Of a stretch of DNA of 64,000 nucleotides, positions 44,578 to 53,261 are shown one piece after another. The stretch lies in the NCBI RefSeq assembly GCF_003569915.1, contig NZ_KZ984449.1, positions 89,809 to 153,808 on the forward strand. Direction: 5' to 3'. Below the pieces are notes generated by a model. That model saw only the letters and a program-made list of their open reading frames with translations. It was not told the origin of the DNA and made no database searches. The translations under genes were made by a program, and so were the position numbers. Positions within the stretch are counted from its first letter, which is position 1. The number at the start of each line of letters is the position of its first letter. Source of the stretch: Comamonas testosteroni (GTDB lineage Bacteria > Pseudomonadota > Gammaproteobacteria > Burkholderiales > Burkholderiaceae_C).

Positions 44578-45645
44578 TCAGGTGCGTTTCGCCGCTGCTC
44601 TGAGCCGTCCCACCACACCCGTAGGGAAGTAATAGACCGAAAGCACAAACAGCAGACCTAGCCATAGCAACCAGCGGTCGGGCGAGAGCAGCGCAGGCAG
44701 CAGCGGCAGACCGGCGGCGGCGTCGCTGGCCAGGCGCAGCAAATCCTGCAGATAACTTTGCGCCACCAGAAAGATCACCGCACCAATGGCCGCGCCGTAG
44801 ATGGTGCCCATGCCGCCAATCACGACGATGAGCAGGCAGTCCATCATGATCTCGAAGGACAGCGATGTGTCCGGCCCGTTGTAGCGCAGCCAGATCGCCA
44901 GCATGGCCCCAGCCACGCAGGCAAACAGGGCCGAGAGCACGCTGGACGTGGTGCGATAGACCACCACGCGGTAGCCAATCGCCTCGGCACGGAACTCGTT
45001 TTCACGAATCGCCTGCAGCACGCGGCCAAACGGCGAGTTGACGATGCGCAGCAGCATCAGCACCAGCACCACGGCCAGTACAAACAGCAGGTAGTAGCTG
45101 AGAATCTTGCCGTCGATGAGCACGCCAAAGACTTCGTTTTCAAACGGCTCAAAGCTCGGCGACAGCCACTCGGGCATCTTGAAAGTCAGGCCGTCCTCGC
45201 CGCCCGTCCAGTCCGACAGCTGCGAAGCCAGGGTCTGAAACGCTGACGCCACGGCCAGCGTGATCATGGCAAAGAAAATGGCGCGCACCCGCAGCGAGAA
45301 CAGACCAATCGCCAGAGACAACAACAGCGATAGCAGCAGCGCCCCGCCCAGCCCCACCAGCAGCGCGCCCCAGCCTGCGCCTAACTTGGTGGACGCAATC
45401 GCCACGCCATAAGCCCCTATGCCAAAGAACATGGTGTGGGCAAAGCTGACGATGCCGGTATAGCCCAGCAGCAAATCAAAGCTGGCCACCAGCACTACAA
45501 AGATCAGCACCTTGGCCGCCACATTGAGCGCCTTGACGCCCGGAAAGACAAACGGCGCCACGGCCAGACCGGCAAAGATGGCCAGCAGCATCACGGCCAG
45601 CACGCGGCTGCGCGGCAGATCACCGGAGAGCAAACGATTAAGCAT
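44578..45645 (-). CDS. livM: branched-chain amino acid-type ABC permease LivM
   Basis: 355 residues from the ATG at 45645, which has GAAGGAG 8 nt upstream. About ten membrane helices. The family segment GRVLQAIRENEFRAEAIGYRVVVYR is the cytoplasmic coupling loop. It pairs with LivH in the membrane. The gap to livH is 13 nt. Confidence 0.92.
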   Translation of the reverse strand: MLNRLLSGDLPRSRVLAVMLLAIFAGLAVAPFVFPGVKALNVAAKVLIFVVLVASFDLLLGYTGIVSFAHTMFFGIGAYGVAIASTKLGAGWGALLVGLGGALLLSLLLSLAIGLFSLRVRAIFFAMITLAVASAFQTLASQLSDWTGGEDGLTFKMPEWLSPSFEPFENEVFGVLIDGKILSYYLLFVLAVVLVLMLLRIVNSPFGRVLQAIRENEFRAEAIGYRVVVYRTTSSVLSALFACVAGAMLAIWLRYNGPDTSLSFEIMMDCLLIVVIGGMGTIYGAAIGAVIFLVAQSYLQDLLRLASDAAAGLPLLPALLSPDRWLLWLGLLFVLSVYYFPTGVVGRLRAAAKRT

Positions 45646-45658
45646 GGTGTTCACTCCT

Positions 45659-46651
45659 TCAACGGTTCGCAACCGGGTAGACGCCTTGCGGACGCCAGAG
45701 CAGGATCGCAACCATCAGCGCAATATTGGAAAACAGCGCCAGCTTGGGTGCCAGAAAACCGGCGTAGTTCGCCGTCAGCCCCACCAGCAGCGCGCCGATG
45801 AGCGCACCGCCCGTGCTGCCCAGGCCGCCGATGATGATGACGATAAAGATCAGCACATTGACCTGCGCGCCCATCTGCGGCACCACGCTTTGCTGGTACA
45901 TGCCCCACATCACGCCGCCCAGCCCCGCCAGTGCCGAGCCCACCATGAACACGCCGATGAACAGGCGGCGAATGCGGTAGCCCAGAGACTCCACCATCTC
46001 GCGGTCCTGCACACCAGCGCGAATCAGCAGGCCGATCTTGGTGCGCGTCAGCGTCCATGCCAGCAGCACAAACACCAGCAGGCCAATGACGACAGCAAAC
46101 ACGCGGTATTTTTCAACGGCGGCATCACCCAGCAGCCAGGCCCCTTTCATGGCCTGAGGCAGCGGCAGCGGAATCTGATCCGGCCCCCAGATGACCTTGA
46201 TCAGCTCCTCGCCAATGATCATGCCGCCCATGGTGATCAGAATCTGCTTGAGATGCTGCCCATAGACCGGGCGCACGATAAAGCGCTCGAAAGCCAGGCC
46301 CACAGCGCCCGCCACCAGCATGGCAACCAGCATGGCGGGAAACACCGCGACCAGATTGCGCCACAGTTGCTCCGAGTTGGTCCAGTCGCCCATGGCCCCC
46401 AGCACGCTGGTGGCAACAAAAGCACCCAGCGCGATGAACACGCCGTGGCCGAAGTTCAGCACATCCATAAGGCCGAACACCAGCGTCAACCCCGAGGCGA
46501 TGATGAACACAATCATGCCCATGGCCAGCCCCGCCACCGTCAGCGTCAGCCAGGTGCTGGCCGAGCCGGTAGCAGCCACCATGGGCAAGGTCACCAGCGC
46601 CAGCAGCGGCACCAGCAGCAGTGGCTTGTAATCGAGGTCCTTGAAGCTCAT
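45659..46651 (-). CDS. livH: branched-chain amino acid-type ABC permease LivH
   Basis: 330 residues from the ATG at 46651 (MSFKDLDYKP) with GGGAGG upstream. About eight to ten membrane helices. The family signatures GLTLVFGLMDVLNFGHG, AGVQDREMVESLGY and FIVIIIGGLGSTGGALIGALLVG are visible. Forms the membrane channel with LivM. Confidence 0.92.
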   Translation of the reverse strand: MSFKDLDYKPLLLVPLLALVTLPMVAATGSASTWLTLTVAGLAMGMIVFIIASGLTLVFGLMDVLNFGHGVFIALGAFVATSVLGAMGDWTNSEQLWRNLVAVFPAMLVAMLVAGAVGLAFERFIVRPVYGQHLKQILITMGGMIIGEELIKVIWGPDQIPLPLPQAMKGAWLLGDAAVEKYRVFAVVIGLLVFVLLAWTLTRTKIGLLIRAGVQDREMVESLGYRIRRLFIGVFMVGSALAGLGGVMWGMYQQSVVPQMGAQVNVLIFIVIIIGGLGSTGGALIGALLVGLTANYAGFLAPKLALFSNIALMVAILLWRPQGVYPVANR

Positions 46652-46683
46652 ACAGCGGCCCTCCCGCCCGGCACAGATGCTTT

Positions 46684-46733
46684 CAAATTCATAGCTACTT
46701 GCCAATGATTCATAAGGACTGCAGGCATGTTTG
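46684..46733 (+). repeat. dispersed ~48-bp repeat, copy 9
   Basis: TTCATAGCTACTTGCC ... AAGGACTGCAGGCATGTTTG. Between livH and livF. Confidence 0.65.
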
Positions 46734-46745
46734 ATTGAAATTCAC

Positions 46746-47468
46746 TCATAGCGACAACCCCAGCAGCGACTGCTGCAATGCCTGATCCGCAGCCAGGTCG
46801 GCCATGCGCCCGGCATGCACCACGCGGCCGTTGTCCATCACGGCCACACCGTCACCGAGGCGGCGCGCAAAGTCGATGTTCTGCTCCACCAGCAAGATGC
46901 TCACACCGCTGGACTTGAGCTGGGCAAACGCATCGATCATGTTGTTGATGATGGCCGGAGCCAGGCCCTTGCTGGGCTCGTCCACGATCAGCAGATCGCG
47001 CGGCTCCACAATGGCGCGGGCCACGGCCACCATCTGCTTTTGCCCGCCGGAAAGCTTGCCTGCAGGCGCATTCCAGAACTTCTGCACAGCAGGGAACAGC
47101 TGGTAAATCCAGTCCAGCCGCGTTGCATCCATCTGCCCGGCATTGGCCGCCGAGCGCGCAGCCAGCAGCAGGTTTTCCTTGACGGTCAGATCGGCAAAGA
47201 TGCCCATGTTCTCGGGCACATAAGCGATGTTCAGCCGCGCAATCGCGGGCGTCGCCAGCCGCTCGATATCACGGTCGCCAAAACGAATACGGCCCTTACT
47301 GGCCTGCCACAGACCCATGATGGTGCGCAGCGTGGTGGTCTTGCCCGCGCCATTGCGACCCAGCAGCATGGTGACCTCGCCACGCGGCACCACCAGATCC
47401 ACGCCATGCAGAATGTGATAGGCCCCGATATGCGTGTGAACGCCTTGAAGCTCAAGCAAGGTGCTCAT
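46746..47468 (-). CDS. livF: ABC ATP-binding protein LivF
   Basis: 240 residues with Walker A GRNGAGKTT, signature LSGGQKQM, Walker B LLIVDEPSKGLAP and the Q-loop YVPEN typical of LivF. The start overlaps the livG stop by 4 nt. Confidence 0.93.
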   Translation of the reverse strand: MSTLLELQGVHTHIGAYHILHGVDLVVPRGEVTMLLGRNGAGKTTTLRTIMGLWQASKGRIRFGDRDIERLATPAIARLNIAYVPENMGIFADLTVKENLLLAARSAANAGQMDATRLDWIYQLFPAVQKFWNAPAGKLSGGQKQMVAVARAIVEPRDLLIVDEPSKGLAPAIINNMIDAFAQLKSSGVSILLVEQNIDFARRLGDGVAVMDNGRVVHAGRMADLAADQALQQSLLGLSL

Positions 47469-48232
47469 GGCTGCTCCTTCACCACATTGCCAAGGTACGC
47501 CTGCTGAACCACCGGCGAGGCAATGACCTCTGCCGGCTTGCCATCGGCCACCAGCTCTCCATTGGTCAGCACAATGATGCGGTCCGCCAGTTCTCGCACC
47601 ACATCCATCTTGTGCTCCACCAGCAAGATGATCTTGCTGCGGTCTTTTTTGAGTTCGCGGATCAGGTCCAGAATCACCGGCGCCTCGTCATGGCTCATGC
47701 CCGCTGTGGGTTCGTCAAACATATAGACCTGCGGCTCCAGCGCCATCAAAAGCGCCACTTCCAGCTTGCGCTGATCGCCATGCGGCAGCGCAGACACCAG
47801 CTCATCGCGCCGCGCCCACAGTGCCACCTGCTCCAGAATTTCCTGCGCCCGCGCCAGCAGCACGCGGTGGTCGCTCCAGATGCTCCACAGATTCAGCCCA
47901 TGGCGATGCGCGCCCTCCTTCGCCGCCTGCACCGCCAGGCGCACGTTCTCCAGCACCGACAGGCCGGGAAACAGATTGGTTAGCTGGAACGCCCGCCCCA
48001 GCCCGGCTCTGGTGCGCGCCGAAGGCGGCAGCCCAGTCAGCTCATGGCCGCCCAGATGCACACGCCCTTCACTAGCCTTGAGCTGGCCCGAGATCAGATT
48101 GAAATAAGTGGTCTTGCCCGCCCCGTTGGGGCCGACGATAGCCGTCAGCGTGCCCGGCTCGAAAGCACAGGTCACGCTGTTGACGGCAACATGGCCGCCA
48201 AAACGGATGGTGAGCTTGTCAGTGGTCAGCAT
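47465..48232 (-). CDS. livG: ABC ATP-binding protein LivG
   Basis: 255 residues with Walker A GPNGAGKTT, the family-specific RAFQLTNLFPGLSVLENV, a divergent signature LPHGDQRKLEVA, Walker B VYMFDEPTAGMSHDE and C-terminal LTNGELVADGKPAEV. Paired ATPase with LivF. Confidence 0.93.
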   Translation of the reverse strand: MLTTDKLTIRFGGHVAVNSVTCAFEPGTLTAIVGPNGAGKTTYFNLISGQLKASEGRVHLGGHELTGLPPSARTRAGLGRAFQLTNLFPGLSVLENVRLAVQAAKEGAHRHGLNLWSIWSDHRVLLARAQEILEQVALWARRDELVSALPHGDQRKLEVALLMALEPQVYMFDEPTAGMSHDEAPVILDLIRELKKDRSKIILLVEHKMDVVRELADRIIVLTNGELVADGKPAEVIASPVVQQAYLGNVVKEQP

Positions 48233-48256
48233 GAGAGTTTTTCAAGCAAAGTACCC

Positions 48257-48295
48257 CATAGCGCTTACCCAATAAGCGCTAGCAGCTATCAAAAA
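48257..48295 (-). repeat. dispersed ~48-bp repeat, copy 10 (short)
   Basis: In reverse orientation: TTTTTGATAGCTGCTAGCGC TTATTGGGTAAGCGCTA. Between livK and livG. Confidence 0.65.
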
Positions 48296-48330
48296 GTGAA
48301 CTGAACTTTGCTCGCGCGCTGACCAGGTCA

Positions 48331-48420
48331 GAAACACCGAGCAAGGGCCGCCCCGCAGCGAAGGTGTTGTCCCCCTCCGCGAAGCAGAGAGGGGGAAGGC
48401 GCGGCAGCGCCTCAGGGGGT
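48331..48420 (-). repeat. GC-rich ~100-bp intergenic repeat, copy 2
   Basis: In reverse orientation it begins CCCCCTGAGGCGCT, has the CCCCCTCT/GGAGGGGG hairpin, and ends TTGCTCGGTGTTTCTG. It is the same family as 26336-26447 and directly follows the livK stop codon. Confidence 0.7.
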
Positions 48421-48422
48421 GG

Positions 48423-49610
48423 TTACCGTCCGTTCCGGACGGGAACATTCATCTCTTCCGGCTTTATCTCCCGCACCAGCTCCGGCACGCCCCAGGCAAA
48501 TGCCGGATCGTTCTTGATCTTGAAGTGGTACATGCTCTGCATGGCCTGGTGGTCCTGCTTGCGGAAGGTCATCTGGCCCTTGGGCGTGTCAAAGCTCATG
48601 CCTTCCATGGCCTTGATCAGCGTGTTGGCCTTGGCGTCTCCATTGGTCTTCTTGAGTGCCGTCACGGCCGCCATGGCAGCCGAGAAGCCACCTGCGGTAA
48701 AGAAGTCCGGCGGTGCCTTGAACTGCTTGTAGTTCATGGACACCAGCGCTTCGTTCACCGGATTTTTGGGAATGGCATAGTAGTAATAGGTCGCGCCTTC
48801 CATGCCCGGCAGGTTCTTGTAGGCCGCCATGGCGGGCAGGATGTTGCCGCCCGTAGCGATTTCGATGCCGTAGCGCTTGAGGTCCATATCGACAATCTTG
48901 AACGGGTTGCCGCTACCCGCCCAGACCACCCAGATCACCTTCTTGCCGGGCTGGTCCTTGAGCTTGTCGATCAGGCGCTGCGCGCCCGCCGTGAAGTCGG
49001 TGGTGGCCGCGGGCAGATATTCTTCGTGCACCAGCTTGCCTTTTTTCACGGACTCCTTGAAGGCTTTGACGCCATCGCGGCCAAAAGCGTTGTCCTGCGC
49101 CAGCGTCGCGATGCTCACGCCCGGCTTGTCAATGGCAATCGCATTGCTGATGGCGTCCTGGCTGGAGTTGCGGCCTGTGCGGAAGATGTATTTATTCCAC
49201 TTGTCGCCCGTGATCGAATCGGCCACGGCAGGCTCGACAATCAAAATCTTCTTGTACTCCTCGGCCACGGACAGCATGGCCAGTGCCACGCCCGACGAGC
49301 TGGGGCCAATGGCCAGATCGGCCTTGTCGTCCGAGTAAGCGGCGGCCAGCAGGCTCTTGCCCAGGTCAGGCTTGCCCTGGTCGTCTTTTTCGATCAGCAC
49401 AATCTTTTTGCCCGCCACCGTCATCGTGCCCCCGGTCGCGTATTCCAGCCCCATCAGCAGGCCTGCCTGCGTCTGCTTGCCATAGGCCTCCAGTGGCCCG
49501 GTCTTGCTGTAGACATGGGCAATGCGGATTTCTGACTGGGCCAGAGCCGCAGGAAGATGGGCCGCCATGGCCGAAAACAGAGCCGCTTGCAGCAGCGTGC
49601 GTTTATGCAT
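48423..49610 (-). CDS. livK: periplasmic branched-chain amino acid-type ABC receptor LivK-like
   Basis: 395 residues from the ATG at 49610, which has GAAGGAGA 7 nt upstream. The signal peptide is RTLLQAALFSAMAAHLPAALA. The mature protein begins SEIRIAHVYSKTGPLEAYGKQTQAGL, a type I binding fold of the Peripla_BP_6 class. It delivers a substrate to LivHMGF. The ligand is probably an amino acid, amide or aromatic acid, and cannot be fixed. A GC-rich repeat and a short dispersed repeat separate it from livG. Confidence 0.92.
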   Translation of the reverse strand: MHKRTLLQAALFSAMAAHLPAALAQSEIRIAHVYSKTGPLEAYGKQTQAGLLMGLEYATGGTMTVAGKKIVLIEKDDQGKPDLGKSLLAAAYSDDKADLAIGPSSSGVALAMLSVAEEYKKILIVEPAVADSITGDKWNKYIFRTGRNSSQDAISNAIAIDKPGVSIATLAQDNAFGRDGVKAFKESVKKGKLVHEEYLPAATTDFTAGAQRLIDKLKDQPGKKVIWVVWAGSGNPFKIVDMDLKRYGIEIATGGNILPAMAAYKNLPGMEGATYYYYAIPKNPVNEALVSMNYKQFKAPPDFFTAGGFSAAMAAVTALKKTNGDAKANTLIKAMEGMSFDTPKGQMTFRKQDHQAMQSMYHFKIKNDPAFAWGVPELVREIKPEEMNVPVRNGR

Positions 49611-49873
49611 GATTTGTCTCCTTCGTGTAGTTGCGGTTCTTCCGCTTTTCTCTATGCTCTGCACATAGCAGGCTTTGTGCCAGCCTGACTTTCCCTCTTT
49701 CATCGTGATCCAAGCCTGTTTTTGCCTTGTAGCGAATGCCTGAAAATCACACATTTTGTGTATTGACTTCAGACAGTGACTGATTTCAATACACTCGCTT
49801 GTGCGAGAAATGGGACAAGCGCACACCGACCTGCCTCTTGTCATCAAGGACAATGGGGCTGCCAACTTTGTGA

Positions 49874-50170
49874 ATGTCTGCAATGAATCTGCCCGACAAC
49901 TTTGGACTCGAACTCGCCAGCCGCCTGGCTCTGCATGAGGCTTTGCTGGAGAACCTCTACACCAATCTGCTGCGCAAGATGCCTGATGCGCAGGAGCGCT
50001 GGAAAGGTTTTGAGGAACTACTGGTGCAGGCCATGGGCGACCTGCAGCCGCCGCGTGATCTGCAGTCCGAAGAAGAGCGCCAATGGCTGGAGCAGCAGCG
50101 CGCCACGGCGCAAATGCTGGCGCGCCAGTTTGCAGCGCGGGTGGCTGCGCACCAGGGCTGGCAGGAATAA
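49874..50170 (+). CDS. unknown small soluble protein
   Basis: 98 residues, mostly helical, rich in Leu, Gln, Arg and Glu (RMALHEALLENLY-like start, and a tail QQRATAQMLARQFAARVAAHQ). No membrane segment and no known motif. It ends at a strong bidirectional terminator and is divergent from livK. An alternative start at 49883 would shorten it by 3 residues. The coding character (codon use, good termination) makes it likely real. Confidence 0.6.
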   Translation: MSAMNLPDNFGLELASRLALHEALLENLYTNLLRKMPDAQERWKGFEELLVQAMGDLQPPRDLQSEEERQWLEQQRATAQMLARQFAARVAAHQGWQE

Positions 50171-50198
50171 AAAAGGATCGCCCGAGGCGATCCTTTTT
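50170..50198. terminator. bidirectional rho-independent terminator
   Basis: AAAAAGGATCGC (50170-50181) pairs with GCGATCCTTTTT (50187-50198) across a CCGAG loop. It serves the small plus-strand gene and the convergent amidohydrolase operon. Confidence 0.85.
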
Positions 50199-50217
50199 GC
50201 ATCAACGCCAATAGCGT

Positions 50218-51093
50218 TTATTCGCGCTTGCCGTCCAGCTCCAGCAGACGCACCGCATTGCCCTTGAGAATGCCGAGCATGACTTCGGGCTTGAAGCCTG
50301 CGACTTCAAAGTCCTTCATCCAGCGGTCCGGTGTGATCAGCGGGAAGTCGCTGCCAAACAGCACGCGGTCCTTGAGCAGCGTGTTGGCGTACTGAATCAG
50401 CTGCTTGGGGAAATACTTGGGGCTCCAGCCCGAGAGATCGATCCAGACATTGGGCTTGTGCAGCGCCACCGAGATCGCCTCGTCCTGCCAGGGAAAGCTG
50501 GGGTGAGCCATGACGATCTGCATATCGCCAAAGTCCACAGCCACATCGTCAAGCAGCATGGGGTTGCTATAGGCCAGACGCAGGCCGCCACCGCACTTCA
50601 TGCCGCTGCCAATGCCGCTGTGGCCGGTGTGGAAGATGGCCGGCAGCTTGTAGTGGTTGATGACCTCATAGATAGGCCAGGCCATACGGTCATAGGGATG
50701 AAAGCCTTGCACCGTGGGGTGGAACTTGAAGCCCTTGACGCCGCACTCGGTGATCAGGCGCTCGGCCTCGCGCGCGCCCATCTTGCCCTTGTGCGGGTCG
50801 ATGCTGGCAAAGGCAATCATCATGTCGCTGTTCTCGCGCGCAGCGTCGGCAATTTCTTCGTTGGGGATACGGCGGCGGCCCAGTTGCGCCTCGCTGTCCA
50901 CGGTGAACATCACGAGGCCTATCTTGCGCTCACGGTAGTAGGCAATGGTCTCGGCAATCGTGGGGCGCAGCGAGCTGCCGAAGTATTTGTCAGCAGCGCG
51001 GTCGTACTCCTCGCCATAGCTGTCAAACGGGTTGCGGCAGCTGACTTCGGCGTGCGTGTGGAAGTCAATGGCGATCAGGTCTTGATGGTTCAT
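50218..51093 (-). CDS. amidohydrolase-2 family metal-dependent hydrolase/decarboxylase (ACMSD-like)
   Basis: 291 residues from the ATG at 51093 (MNHQDLIAIDFHTHAEV); the upstream in-frame start is TTG. Metal-binding motifs of the TIM-barrel family are DFHTH, the His in FHTGHSG and AHPSFP, and FGSDFP. Related enzymes decarboxylate or hydrate aromatic-ring breakdown products (ACMSD, 4-oxalomesaconate hydratase). It follows acetoacetyl-CoA synthetase by 51 nt and is probably cotranscribed. Substrate unknown. Confidence 0.85.
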   Translation of the reverse strand: MNHQDLIAIDFHTHAEVSCRNPFDSYGEEYDRAADKYFGSSLRPTIAETIAYYRERKIGLVMFTVDSEAQLGRRRIPNEEIADAARENSDMMIAFASIDPHKGKMGAREAERLITECGVKGFKFHPTVQGFHPYDRMAWPIYEVINHYKLPAIFHTGHSGIGSGMKCGGGLRLAYSNPMLLDDVAVDFGDMQIVMAHPSFPWQDEAISVALHKPNVWIDLSGWSPKYFPKQLIQYANTLLKDRVLFGSDFPLITPDRWMKDFEVAGFKPEVMLGILKGNAVRLLELDGKRE

Positions 51094-51144
51094 GGTGTGA
51101 GCCTGTTCTGGGAAATATGCGGTCAAATTAGCCTCAAGTGCTGA

Positions 51145-53133
51145 TTACACTTGGGGAACCTGCTCTCGAAATTGAATAAAGAAGTCAATGCTGGCGGGGT
51201 TGGCCATGGCGTCCGGGCTGGCCACTTTGGCCGCGTCCGCACCCAGTAGCAGCTTGCGCACCGGCACTTCCATTTTCTTGCCCGTCAGCGTACGCGGAAT
51301 TTCGTCCACCTGCACCACCACATTGGGCACATGGCGCGCCGATGCTTTGGTCTTGATGGCGTTCTTGATCTGGGCAATCAGCTCATCCGTCAGCGCCTGC
51401 CCCTCGGCCAGCGTCACAAACAGCGGCATGAAAGAGGGGCGCCCAAGATACTCCAGATCAACCACCAGACTGTCCTTGACCGCATCCAGCTCCTCGACCA
51501 CACGGTAGATTTCTGCCGTGCCCATGCGAATGCCAAAGCGGTTGATGGTGCTGTCCGAGCGGCCATAGATCACGGCTGTGCCACGTTCGCTGAACTCGAT
51601 CCAGTCGCCGTGACGCCAGTAGCCGGGGAAGACGTCGAAATAGCTGTCGTAGTAGCGTGCGCCCTGGGCATCGTTCCAGAAGTACACGGGCATGGAGGGC
51701 ATGGGCTCGGTAATCACCAGCTCGCCCACTTCGCCCACCACTTTCTCGCCCTGCTCATTGAAGGCATAGGCTGCTACGCCCAGCTCGCGGCATTGAATCT
51801 CGCCCGCGTTCACGGGCAGGATGGCTGCACAGGCCACAAAGCCCGAGGCGATGTCCGTGCCGCCACTGATCGAGGCCAGCCATAGATCGCTTTTCACGTT
51901 CTCGTACACCCACCCGTAGGCATCGAGCGGCAGCGGAGAGCCCGTGGAGTTGATGGCGCGCAGCTTGCTGAACTGGCGGCCCTGATTGGGCTTCACACCG
52001 TCCTTCATGCTCTTGATGAGGAAGGCCGCACCGCAGCCAAAGATGCTCACGCCGTACTGGTCGATAAAGTCCCACAGCGCTGCATCACTGGGCGCAGTCG
52101 GGTTGCCGTCGGACAGCACCACGGTGGCTCCGGCCAGCAGGCTGCCAATCATCAGATTCCAGACAATCCAGCCCGTGCTGCCCAGGAACATGAAGCGGTC
52201 ACCGGGCCGCACATCATGCTGCAGGCGGTTGGTCTTGAGGTGAGTGAGCACAATGCCGCCATGGCTGTGCACCATGGGCTTGGGCAGACCTGTGGTGCCA
52301 GAGGAATACACCACCCACAGCGGATGCGAGAACGGCACGCGCGCAAACTGCAGCGCAGCCTCGTCACGAATGGCATCGGCATAAGCCATGCAGTTGCGCC
52401 AAGGCACGGCGGCATGCTCTGCATCGCGGCCAAACAGCGGGCCGGGAATGTGAATCACATGGGCAATCTCGGGCAGGCCTTGAAGCACATCACCCAGCAC
52501 GTCACGGCGGTCAAACTGCTTGCCAGCGTAGGTGTAGCTGTCCGTCGCAAAAATCAGCTTGGGCTGAATCTGTTGGAAGCGATCGAGCACCACGGACACG
52601 CCCATCTCCGGTGCGCAACTGGACCAGATGGCACCAATGCTGGCGCAGGCCAGAAAGGCCACCACGGTCTGCGGCACATTGGAGAGATAGGCCACCACAC
52701 GATCGCCCTGACCTATGCCCAGCTGGCGCAAGGTCACGGCCAGCGCCCCCACATCGCGCTGCAATTGCTGCCAGGACATTTCAACGGGCATATTGCCTTC
52801 GCAGCGCGCAATGATGGCCGGGCGATCTGCCGTGGCATGGCGAAAGACATGCTCGGCGTAATTGAGGGCGGTGTCGGGGAACCAATCCGCACCAGGCATC
52901 TTTCTGCTGCTGAGCACCTGCGTGGGGTCCCCATCCGCCTGGATGTCGAAGTAATCCCAGATGCTGCGCCAGAAGCCTTCGATATCCGTGGCCGACCACT
53001 GCCACAGCGCGCCATAGTCCTGAAAGTCACGGCCACGGCTTTCACGCAGCCAGTTCATGTAATGCCACAGACCGCTTTGCTCTGCCTGCTGCTGTGTGGG
53101 CTGCCACAACAACTGCCCTTGTTCCACTGCCAT
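51145..53133 (-). CDS. acetoacetate-CoA ligase (acetoacetyl-CoA synthetase)
   Basis: A 662-residue acyl-adenylating enzyme. The AMP-binding signature is VVYSSGTTGLPKPMVHSHGG, the A8 hinge is YGRSDSTINRFGIRMGTAEIYR, and the catalytic Lys is in PRTLTGKKMEVPVRK. The N-terminal WHYMNWL and SARKMPGADWF match the acetoacetyl-CoA synthetase subfamily. It activates acetoacetate for central metabolism or polyhydroxyalkanoate synthesis. Transcribed away from the sigma54 activator gene that lies upstream in the same orientation, with a palindromic site between them. Confidence 0.93.
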   Translation of the reverse strand: MAVEQGQLLWQPTQQQAEQSGLWHYMNWLRESRGRDFQDYGALWQWSATDIEGFWRSIWDYFDIQADGDPTQVLSSRKMPGADWFPDTALNYAEHVFRHATADRPAIIARCEGNMPVEMSWQQLQRDVGALAVTLRQLGIGQGDRVVAYLSNVPQTVVAFLACASIGAIWSSCAPEMGVSVVLDRFQQIQPKLIFATDSYTYAGKQFDRRDVLGDVLQGLPEIAHVIHIPGPLFGRDAEHAAVPWRNCMAYADAIRDEAALQFARVPFSHPLWVVYSSGTTGLPKPMVHSHGGIVLTHLKTNRLQHDVRPGDRFMFLGSTGWIVWNLMIGSLLAGATVVLSDGNPTAPSDAALWDFIDQYGVSIFGCGAAFLIKSMKDGVKPNQGRQFSKLRAINSTGSPLPLDAYGWVYENVKSDLWLASISGGTDIASGFVACAAILPVNAGEIQCRELGVAAYAFNEQGEKVVGEVGELVITEPMPSMPVYFWNDAQGARYYDSYFDVFPGYWRHGDWIEFSERGTAVIYGRSDSTINRFGIRMGTAEIYRVVEELDAVKDSLVVDLEYLGRPSFMPLFVTLAEGQALTDELIAQIKNAIKTKASARHVPNVVVQVDEIPRTLTGKKMEVPVRKLLLGADAAKVASPDAMANPASIDFFIQFREQVPQV

Positions 53134-53198
53134 GCTATCTCCGGACTCAAACTAGATATTATTTATAACTATAAAAACAAACCACAGTCACAGCACCA

Positions 53199-53210
53199 AG
53201 GGAATTCCCT
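53199..53210. promoter_or_regulatory. AGGG-N4-CCCT palindrome upstream of the aacS-type gene
   Basis: AGGGAATTCCCT, 66 bp before the ligase start and just downstream of the sigma54 activator stop. Extended as AGGGnnnnCCCTAGATT it matches the tctC-tctD site at 58418-58434. A likely regulator site; I found no convincing sigma54 -24/-12 promoter beside it. Confidence 0.5.
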
Positions 53211-53261
53211 AGATTGGATAGAAATCGCTGACGTTAGACGGAAAGCTCGCGAAGCAACGGC

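Noticed and set aside
53134..53261. A sigma54 -24/-12 promoter before the acetoacetate-CoA ligase
   Set aside because: No GG-N10-GC arrangement of acceptable quality was found on the minus strand.
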